Positions 23,321 through 28,962 of a stretch of 28,962 bases of DNA are shown here, piece after piece (within the stretch, counting starts at the first letter, position 1; each line of letters begins with the position of its first letter). The notes under the pieces are model-generated. The model saw only the letters and a list, made by a program, of their open reading frames with translations. It was not told the origin of the DNA and ran no database searches. The position numbers and the translations under genes are program-made. The stretch is taken from positions 1 to 28,962 of the forward strand of contig JAEZJV010000056.1 of assembly GCA_023415635.1 (NCBI GenBank), read 5' to 3'. This stretch comes from Bacillota bacterium (lineage in GTDB: Bacteria; Bacillota; Clostridia; Lachnospirales; Lachnospiraceae).

Positions 23321-24304
23321 ATGAGAACAATTAGATGGGGAATTATAGGTGCCGGACATATTGCAGAGAAGCTTGCTTTAGCACTTAATTCTCTAAAGGA
23401 CACAGAATTAACAGCAATTGCTTCAAGAAGCATAGACAAAGCATACGAATTTGCAGAACGTTTTAACGTAAGGAAGGCCTACGGAAGCTACGAAGAACTG
23501 GTTAAGGACAGTGATATCGATGTAATATATATAGCAACTCCACATACGGAACACAGAAAACATGCATCCCTCTGCATCACCCATGGTAAGGCAGTATTAT
23601 GTGAAAAGCCCTTCACAGTAAATCAGAGAGAGGCAGAAGTACTTATAACCTTGGCGAAAGAACACAAGGTTTTTTTAATGGAAGCAATGTGGACAAAATT
23701 TCTTCCGGCCACGAGAATGGTAAAGCAGTGGATCGAGGAGAACCGAATTGGCAAAGTGAAGTATCTGCAGGCATCCTTCGGATTTTATTCGGAATTCAAT
23801 CCAAAAAGCCGTTTATATGATCCTCATCTGGCCGGAGGAGCCCTACTGGATGTAGGTATTTATCCAATCAGCTATGCAACCTTTCTTTTAGGAAAAATGC
23901 CGGATCAAGTGGTAAGTAGTGCATTCATGGGAAAAACCAAGGTGGATGAGATGAATATCATAGCATTACGGTTTGAAGATGGTACGCTTGCAGACTTAAG
24001 CTCCGCAATTACCGCCAATACCGGAATGGATGCTGTGATTATTGGTGAAAAGGGGAAAATTTATGTACCGGCATTCTGGACGGCTGAGAAAGCGGAATTA
24101 TACGATGTCGGGGGGAAATTAATCGAGACATTTTCCCTTCCATTTACTTCAAACGGCTTTGTATATGAAGTGGAGGAAGTGAACAGGTGTCTTAGAGAAG
24201 GGAAGCTGCAGAGTGATATTATTCCACATGAGACAACTCTTGCTATTATGAAGCTTTTAGACGGTATCCGTGCAGATTGGGGACTTGTTTATCCCACGGA
24301 ATAG
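23321..24304 (+). CDS. Gfo/Idh/MocA-family NAD(P)-dependent oxidoreductase
   Basis: A 327-residue cytosolic dehydrogenase, the usual length. The N-terminal Rossmann domain starts GIIGAGHIAEKLA (about 7-19). The family motif CEKPFTVN (Lys of EKP, about residue 95) follows the ATPHTEHRKHA block. The C-terminal domain contains EAMWTKFLPATRMVKQW and GGALLDVGIYPISYA (about 173-187), where the Asp and Tyr-containing helix shapes the active site; this resembles the dihydrodiol dehydrogenase-like subgroup. The likely substrate is a sugar, inositol or related polyol derivative, which the sequence does not specify. GGAG before ATG gives a sure start. The next gene begins 73 nt downstream and may be co-transcribed. 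Confidence 0.92.
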   Translation: MRTIRWGIIGAGHIAEKLALALNSLKDTELTAIASRSIDKAYEFAERFNVRKAYGSYEELVKDSDIDVIYIATPHTEHRKHASLCITHGKAVLCEKPFTVNQREAEVLITLAKEHKVFLMEAMWTKFLPATRMVKQWIEENRIGKVKYLQASFGFYSEFNPKSRLYDPHLAGGALLDVGIYPISYATFLLGKMPDQVVSSAFMGKTKVDEMNIIALRFEDGTLADLSSAITANTGMDAVIIGEKGKIYVPAFWTAEKAELYDVGGKLIETFSLPFTSNGFVYEVEEVNRCLREGKLQSDIIPHETTLAIMKLLDGIRADWGLVYPTE

Positions 24305-24377
24305 CAGGACAGTAGAGTAGCTGACTTCTATCGAAGCTGTGCTAAGGAAGAAGATTTTCATAAGAATGGAGATTATT

Positions 24378-24959
24378 ATGGAAAATAAAGAATATAAGGT
24401 TTCCGGATATAATTTCGAGGATTCCAATGATTATAAGGAAGCAAAGCGGGAGTTAGAGACCGTGGAATATATTAAAGCAAATACTGATTTGAATGATATC
24501 AATAAGGTTCTGAAGCTATATATAAAGCTTGTAGAAAGAAAAACTCTGAGGACCATTATAGGAATAGCATTTATGAATGAGTTGAGGGATAAAATTCTAT
24601 CAGCGGGAATCATAACAGATAGTAATTTGCCAAATATTTGGGTTGAGAAGCCGAATAATCCTATCCGTGTCTATAACAATAATCTGGAACATGAGCAGGA
24701 GAAAGCACATCTTGCCATGATAGAGGATTATCGGATCAAGCTGAAAAATTCAAGAATTATTAGTATGTTTCTGATAGTAATTATTGTTGTGATGTTTCTG
24801 ATTTCCATATTTATGGACAAAAGCATGTACTCTATATACGAGAATAAGGTGATTGATCAGTACGAAGCATGGCAGCAGGACTTGGATGCCAGGGAAAAAG
24901 CACTGGAGGAACGGGAAAATGCACTCAGAAATGAAATAGATCCGCAAACAGTGGAATGA
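24378..24959 (+). CDS. Hypothetical single-pass membrane protein with coiled-coil tail
   Basis: I do not recognise this family. The 193-residue protein starts at ATG 24378 (GGAG six bases before; the frame is open to GTG 24339). The first 130 residues are charged and helical (KEAKRELETVEYIKAN, LKLYIKLVERKTLRTI). A single membrane segment lies at about 127-147 (MFLIVIIVVMFLISIFM), and a short charged C-terminal coiled coil follows (LDAREKALEERENALRNE). There is no signal peptide, so the large N-terminal part is probably cytosolic and the tail outside or the reverse. It sits 64 nt before a two-component pair and could be a sensor accessory, but position is the only evidence. Confidence 0.7.
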   Translation: MENKEYKVSGYNFEDSNDYKEAKRELETVEYIKANTDLNDINKVLKLYIKLVERKTLRTIIGIAFMNELRDKILSAGIITDSNLPNIWVEKPNNPIRVYNNNLEHEQEKAHLAMIEDYRIKLKNSRIISMFLIVIIVVMFLISIFMDKSMYSIYENKVIDQYEAWQQDLDAREKALEERENALRNEIDPQTVE

Positions 24960-24960
24960 T

Positions 24961-24977
24961 TTCACATTTTTTTCATA
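24961..24977 (+). promoter_or_regulatory. PhoP-box-like direct repeat before the OmpR regulator gene
   Basis: TTCACA (24961-24966), five bases, then TTCATA (24972-24977): an 11-bp-period direct repeat matching the TT(A/C/T)A(C/T)A-N5 pattern used by PhoB/PhoP-type OmpR regulators. It lies just upstream of a weak -10 (TACGAT, 24987-24992). Autoactivation by the regulator encoded at 25024 is a reasonable inference. Confidence 0.4.
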
Positions 24978-25023
24978 GTTCGATGCTACGATAAGAATAA
25001 ACTTAGAAATATGGAGGTGCCAA

Positions 25024-25701
25024 ATGGATAAGCTGAGGATATTGGTTGTAGATGATGAAAGCAGAATGCGAAAGCTTGTGAAGGATTTTTTGGTGCGTAA
25101 AAATTTTGAAGTGATAGAAGCAGAGAACGGCGAACAGGCAATCGATATCTTTTTTTCAACAAAGGACATCTCACTGGTTATACTTGATATCATGATGCCT
25201 AAGCTCGATGGCTGGCAGGTATGCAAGGAGATAAGACAGTATTCCAAGGTTCCAATCATTATGCTGACTGCAAGGGGTGATGAAAAGGACGAATTACAGG
25301 GGTTTGATCTTGGTGTAGATGAGTATATTTCCAAACCCTTCAGCCCTAAGATACTGGTCGCGAGAGTGGAAGCGGTGCTTCGGAGAACACTGCAGACTGA
25401 GGAAGAGATACTGGAGGTTGGAGGCATCATACTTGATAAGAACGCCCATCTGGTTAAGATTGACGGCCAGGAGGTGGATCTAAGTTTTAAGGAATTTGAG
25501 CTTCTATCCTATTTTGTAACAAATCAGGGAGTAGCGCTTTCCAGAGAGAAGATATTGAACAATGTATGGAATTATGACTATTTCGGAGATGCCAGAACCA
25601 TCGATACACATGTGAAGAAGCTTAGATACAAGATGGGACAAAAAGGAGATTGTATAAAGACAATTTGGGGACTTGGCTATAAATTCGAGGTGGATACATG
25701 A
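25024..25701 (+). CDS. OmpR/PhoB-family response regulator
   Basis: A 225-residue DNA-binding response regulator. The receiver domain (1-120) has the acidic pair DDE (10-12), phospho-acceptor D55 in LDIMMPKLDG, the conserved MLTARGDE and K in YISKPFS. The C-terminal winged helix (about 130-225) ends with the typical TIDTHVKKLRYKMG and IKTIWGLGYKFE. The start ATG follows GGAGGTG. Its stop overlaps the kinase start by four bases (ATGA), so the pair is co-translated. Targets are unknown apart from a likely self-site at 24961-24977. Confidence 0.95.
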   Translation: MDKLRILVVDDESRMRKLVKDFLVRKNFEVIEAENGEQAIDIFFSTKDISLVILDIMMPKLDGWQVCKEIRQYSKVPIIMLTARGDEKDELQGFDLGVDEYISKPFSPKILVARVEAVLRRTLQTEEEILEVGGIILDKNAHLVKIDGQEVDLSFKEFELLSYFVTNQGVALSREKILNNVWNYDYFGDARTIDTHVKKLRYKMGQKGDCIKTIWGLGYKFEVDT

Positions 25702-27278
25702 AGCATTCCATTCGCTTTAGGATAACACTTGTATTAACCTCAATGATTATTTTTACAATTTTATTAACCTGGCTGGTGAACCGAACCTTCCTGTCAGATT
25801 ATTATGTTAATACAAAAATGAACACTTTGGACAAGACATTCGAAGAAATCAACTCAATCTGTAAAAACATGGAAGGGGGAACACTAACTGAATACGATAC
25901 TGTTCATATGGAGCAATTGGAATCAAAATATTCAGTAGACATCTATGTATTTAATTCTTATGGAGCATTTATCTTTCCGACACGCGTCAATCTCGGAGAC
26001 CGGGAATTTTCACAGATGATGACAATGCAGGCAGAGTACATCGGAGGATATATGAATCCGAATATTAAAAACCGGAAGCTCCTTAAGGAAACAGAAGATT
26101 ACTATATTAATAGTCTGTATGACATGCAAAAGGATTCCAGCTATATTGATATGGTGGGATTAATCAACACAACCTTTGATGAACTATCAGGAAAGTCAGA
26201 TGCGAATACGGGCACAAAAGCCAATTCAAAAGCTCCTATTGCAGATAAGGATTTTAAGATTGTATTACTTCGGAGTAATTTTGAGAGTATTGAAGAGAGT
26301 GTTGGAATAGCGAATCAATTCTTGGCTTATATTGGTATTATAGCGGTGCTGCTAGGTTCCTTGGCTATGTTGATTATCAGCAAGAAATTTACAAAGCCGA
26401 TTCTGGATCTTGCAGGTATTGCAAAGAAGATGACAGATTTGAACTTTGATGTTAAATATAAAGTAAAATCCATGGATGAGATTGGAATGCTGGGAAGCAG
26501 CATTAATACTCTGTCAGATAAGCTGGAAAATACAATTCTTGAACTTAAGCAGGCCAATAACGAGCTGATGACTGATATTCAGAAGAAGACAGAACTTGAC
26601 GAGATGCGTAAGGAGTTCCTTTCTAACGTTTCCCACGAGCTAAAGACTCCTATTTCTCTGATACAGGGATATGCCGAGGGGTTAAAGGAGAATATCAATG
26701 AGGATGCGGAAAGCCGTGACTTCTACTGTGAGGTAATCATGGATGAAGCTGACAAAATGAATAAGATGGTGAAGAAGCTGCTCAGTTTAAATGAATTGGA
26801 ATTTGGTAACAATCAGGTGAACCTAGAACGTTTCGATATCGTGGCGCTAATCAGAGCTGTACTGAGCTCGACGGAGATTTTATTTAAACATAAGGAGGTC
26901 ACCCTTCATTTTGAACAGGCAGAACCGATCTATGTATGGGCGGATGAGAATCTGATTGAACAGGTGGTTACGAATTATATCAGCAATGCGCTTAATCATG
27001 TCAACGGTCAGAAGATAATAGAGATTAAACTAATTCCAAGAGAGGATACTGTTCGTGTGGCAGTATTCAATACCGGCGAGAATATTCCGGAGGAGGATAT
27101 TGATAAGATATGGATCAAATTCTATAAGGTGGACAAAGCGAGAACCAGAGAGTATGGTGGCAGTGGAATTGGTCTTTCAATAGTAAAGGCAATTATGAAT
27201 TCCCATAACCAGCAGTGCGGAGTGATTAATCGTTCTGTGGGTGTTGAATTTTGGTTTGAGCTTGATACAAAATCATAA
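25698..27278 (+). CDS. HAMP-containing sensor histidine kinase
   Basis: A 526-residue membrane kinase and partner of the preceding regulator. Membrane segment 1 spans about 9-27. A sensor domain of about 180 residues outside the membrane has no obvious ligand motif. Membrane segment 2 spans about 208-230, followed by HAMP at about 231-285. HisKA carries H313 in FLSNVSHELKTPISLIQ. The HATPase has NYISNALNH (N box), VFNTGENIP (G1) and YGGSGIGLSIVK (G2). In G1 the usual DxGxGI reads NTGENI, as in several clostridial kinases. A terminator follows, closing a two-gene operon. Confidence 0.94.
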   Translation: MKHSIRFRITLVLTSMIIFTILLTWLVNRTFLSDYYVNTKMNTLDKTFEEINSICKNMEGGTLTEYDTVHMEQLESKYSVDIYVFNSYGAFIFPTRVNLGDREFSQMMTMQAEYIGGYMNPNIKNRKLLKETEDYYINSLYDMQKDSSYIDMVGLINTTFDELSGKSDANTGTKANSKAPIADKDFKIVLLRSNFESIEESVGIANQFLAYIGIIAVLLGSLAMLIISKKFTKPILDLAGIAKKMTDLNFDVKYKVKSMDEIGMLGSSINTLSDKLENTILELKQANNELMTDIQKKTELDEMRKEFLSNVSHELKTPISLIQGYAEGLKENINEDAESRDFYCEVIMDEADKMNKMVKKLLSLNELEFGNNQVNLERFDIVALIRAVLSSTEILFKHKEVTLHFEQAEPIYVWADENLIEQVVTNYISNALNHVNGQKIIEIKLIPREDTVRVAVFNTGENIPEEDIDKIWIKFYKVDKARTREYGGSGIGLSIVKAIMNSHNQQCGVINRSVGVEFWFELDTKS

Positions 27279-27286
27279 ATCACCAT

Positions 27287-27333
27287 AAAGCATAGCTGCA
27301 CTCACTGGATTTGAAGAGCGGCTATGCTTTTTT
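27287..27333 (+). terminator. Terminator after the two-component pair
   Basis: A perfect 10-bp stem, AAAGCATAGC (27287-27296) with GCTATGCTTT (27321-27330), has a 24-nt loop and a run of six T. Confidence 0.82.
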
Positions 27334-27368
27334 ACTTTGCATTGTATAGTAGAAATACTGATTCTAGT

Positions 27369-27396
27369 TGCATAATCTGCAAAAAGTGATAATATG
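27369..27396 (+). promoter_or_regulatory. Possible promoter before the lipoprotein gene
   Basis: TTGCAT (27369-27374) and TAATAT (27391-27396) with a 16-bp spacer. The fit is moderate. It would give a leader of about 58 nt to ATG 27461. Confidence 0.4.
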
Positions 27397-27460
27397 TAGA
27401 TGTACCACCTTATATTGTAGGGTGCATGCTGGATAAGATAGATATACTGGAGGACAATTG

Positions 27461-28153
27461 ATGAAATGGGCTAGAATCTTAATTATATTACTTCTTATGT
27501 TCAGCTTGACCGGATGTATCAATGAATATACATACACGGATGAACAGACTGATTCGGCAGCAGAATATTTGGCAGGTAAGCTATTAGAGCAGGATGATTA
27601 CTATCATCAGGCCTTGCTTCCGATGGAAGAGATTAATGTAGAACCTACCGTATCAGTCCCCACACCGGTACCCCCTGTGCAGAGTGTTGAACCGGCAGCT
27701 TCAACCACCACGGATGCAGTTGCTTCAGAACCGGCGAAATATAACCTATCTGAGGTTATTGGTGCGAAAAATTTTGAATTAATGTATGAAGGATATGAAA
27801 TTACGAATAGCTATCCTAAGGATTCAACCGCTTCTTACTTTACGGTCACTCCCAGACAGGGTAATAAACTTGCTGTCATAACCTTTATATTAAAGAATAA
27901 AGCAAATAAAAAGAAGACCTTAAATCTGACAAAGGCTGATATCAAGTTTCAACTGGACATTAATGCCGGAACAGTATACGAGCCGTCTCTTTCCCTAATA
28001 GAGAATGATTTACAGTATATTGATATCTCTCTGAAGGGCAACGAAGAAAAACAGGTTCTTTTAATATTCGAAATTCGGAATGAGAAGGAGATATCGAATA
28101 TCAACCTTATGGTATCTCAAGGGGATAAATCAGCGAATGTTGTTTTGAAATAA
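27461..28153 (+). CDS. Lipoprotein with Ig-like (DUF4352-like) C-terminal domain
   Basis: A 230-residue surface lipoprotein. The signal peptide ends in lipobox LTGC, with the lipidated Cys at about residue 19. Residues 20-95 are an acidic then proline- and threonine-rich linker (VSVPTPVPPVQS). Residues 100-230 are beta-rich and read like the immunoglobulin-like DUF4352 class (LAVITFILKNKANKKKTLNL), which often bind or stabilise partner envelope proteins; this assignment is tentative. I chose ATG 27461 over the adjacent TTG 27458 because GGAGG (27449-27453) is seven bases before it. A PH-domain gene follows 28 nt later and is probably co-transcribed. Confidence 0.78.
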   Translation: MKWARILIILLLMFSLTGCINEYTYTDEQTDSAAEYLAGKLLEQDDYYHQALLPMEEINVEPTVSVPTPVPPVQSVEPAASTTTDAVASEPAKYNLSEVIGAKNFELMYEGYEITNSYPKDSTASYFTVTPRQGNKLAVITFILKNKANKKKTLNLTKADIKFQLDINAGTVYEPSLSLIENDLQYIDISLKGNEEKQVLLIFEIRNEKEISNINLMVSQGDKSANVVLK

Positions 28154-28181
28154 TTCAGTAGAAAGGTATGGGTCAAAGTAT

Positions 28182-28562
28182 ATGGGCTTTGTGGAGAGAA
28201 AGCGTATCAAGTTTTTTGGTTTACCGTTTACATTTACGAAATATTCAATCAACGAAGATAAAATAACGATAACATCAGGCTTCTTGAGTATAACGGAGGA
28301 CGATGCCCTGATGTATAAGATTCAAGATGTCAGATTGACAAGGAGTCTTTCTGAAAGATTATTCAAAATAGGAACCATTATATGCTATACAGGGGATACG
28401 ACACATCCGGAACTCATTTTATATCATATTAGGCATTCCAGTGAAATCAAAGACTTCATTATGACTTACTCCGAGGAAGCCAGAAGAAAGAGAAGAGCAC
28501 TCCATACTCTGAACATAGATGCGGAAGAGCTAGAGGATGAGGAGCTGGAGCTAATCAAGTAA
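28182..28562 (+). CDS. Bacterial PH-domain protein
   Basis: A 126-residue soluble protein. Residues 10-100 fit the bacterial pleckstrin-homology (bPH2/YdbS-like) fold: FTFTKYSINEDKITITSGFL, the conserved LMYKIQDVRLTRSLSERLF, then GTIICYTGD. Residues 100-126 are a strongly charged tail (RRKRRALHTL then EELEDEELELIK). Unlike YdbS/YdbT proteins it has no membrane segments. It is the last gene of a two-gene unit with the lipoprotein and is closed by a terminator 8 nt beyond the stop. The ligand is unknown. Confidence 0.8.
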   Translation: MGFVERKRIKFFGLPFTFTKYSINEDKITITSGFLSITEDDALMYKIQDVRLTRSLSERLFKIGTIICYTGDTTHPELILYHIRHSSEIKDFIMTYSEEARRKRRALHTLNIDAEELEDEELELIK

Positions 28563-28570
28563 TGTATATA

Positions 28571-28601
28571 ACAACCTGCCGTTACAAGGGCAGGTTGTTT
28601 G
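28571..28601 (+). terminator. Terminator after the PH-domain gene
   Basis: A perfect 10-bp stem, ACAACCTGCC (28571-28580) with GGCAGGTTGT (28589-28598), has an 8-nt loop. The T-tail is short (TTTGATT). Confidence 0.75.
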
Positions 28602-28663
28602 ATTCAAATGTAATGGGAAGAAAACCATATAAAAATTATCCATAAAAATGCAGATTCTTCTGC

Positions 28664-28692
28664 TTGACATTTTGCTCTACAGAAGGTAAAAT
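28664..28692 (+). promoter_or_regulatory. Upstream promoter (P1) of a probable rRNA operon
   Basis: Perfect -35 TTGACA (28664-28669), 17-bp spacer, -10 TAAAAT (28687-28692, five of six). It is one of two strong promoters in the same direction, 91 bp apart. Confidence 0.72.
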
Positions 28693-28754
28693 AAAACTCC
28701 ATCGTTGATGTGTTACCGCTATAGCCTAAAGTTCTTGTGAAATAAAAAAAACGG

Positions 28755-28783
28755 TTGACATAATACACGGTGTGTGTTAAACT
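28755..28783 (+). promoter_or_regulatory. Downstream promoter (P2) of a probable rRNA operon
   Basis: Perfect -35 TTGACA (28755-28760), 17-bp spacer, -10 TAAACT (28778-28783, four of six), preceded by an A-rich run (28742-28750) that could act as an UP element. Tandem P1/P2 spacing is typical of stable-RNA operons. Confidence 0.72.
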
Positions 28784-28962
28784 AAAAAAGTTGACGGCAA
28801 ACGTCATACATCGAAGAAAAACTCCTTCGATGAAGAATGCACCTTGATAATTGAACAGTGAAACAACCCTGAAAATTCTAAAATATTTGGAGAGCTTTTG
28901 ACAGGAATACTTGTCATAAGGAGCTCCAAAAATAGATTTTCATTATGGTATATCGCAAGGTA
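28784..28962 (+). other. Leader with hairpins, probably upstream of 16S rRNA
   Basis: No protein gene is seen. The leader has two perfect hairpins: TGACG/CGTCA (28792-28806) and CATCGAAG/CTTCGATG (28809-28832). Then comes CCTTGATAATTGAACAGTG (28841-28859), which resembles the leader sequences found before clostridial 16S genes. A long imperfect stem follows (TTTGGAG 28886-28892 with CTCCAAA 28924-28930, and an inner TGACA/TGTCA), a candidate RNase III processing site. The 16S gene itself would begin beyond the window; identification is inference. Confidence 0.5.

Overview
The window looks like chromosomal DNA from a motile, Gram-positive anaerobe of the Clostridia, most likely a relative of Lachnospiraceae. 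The evidence is strong AGGAGG-type ribosome binding sites, moderately AT-rich composition by eye, frequent TTG/GTG starts, and families typical of that group (DUF4317, FliB-like protein, YitT, DUF2935, OmpR/HAMP-kinase pairs, short paired chromate transporters). The species assignment is inference. No prophage, insertion sequence or CRISPR array was seen.

Layout. Bases 1-346 are tmRNA (ssrA) lacking its first bases, followed by a terminator and a small asparagine-rich protein of unknown function. Bases 1001-9712 hold a co-directional chemosensory cluster: a TetR-type regulator with its own promoter and operator-like palindrome, then CheA, CheW, a membrane chemoreceptor, a four-PAS hybrid histidine kinase and a lone CheY-like receiver, closed by a terminator. 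No CheR, CheB, CheC or CheD lies in the cluster. Bases 9998-14875 carry a probable three-gene operon: a protein joining a KaiC-like N-terminus to a PEP/pyruvate-dikinase ATP-grasp domain, a FliB-like cysteine-rich protein and a DUF4317 protein. A pair of half-size chromate transporters follows (15081-16216), then a secreted CAP-domain protein with a tandem-repeat linker and a long leader, and a VanY-like M15 peptidase.

On the minus strand (18679-20429) lie a DUF2935 protein and a YitT-family membrane protein. The YitT promoter is divergent from a strong plus-strand promoter that reads a roughly 207-nt small transcript of unknown nature. Then come RsgA, a GNAT acetyltransferase, a Gfo/Idh/MocA oxidoreductase, a small membrane-anchored protein, an OmpR/HAMP two-component pair with a PhoP-box-like repeat upstream, a lipoprotein and a PH-domain protein. 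The last 300 bases contain two good tandem promoters and leader hairpins pointing right, consistent with the start of an rRNA operon just outside the window.

How they may work together: the chemosensory cluster appears to be a self-contained signalling module under TetR control with two phosphorelay inputs (CheA and the hybrid kinase) and few visible outputs. The neighbouring FliB-like gene offers a possible but unproven link to flagella. Most other genes are housekeeping or envelope functions. All positions, motifs and repeats were read by eye; no search or folding program was run.
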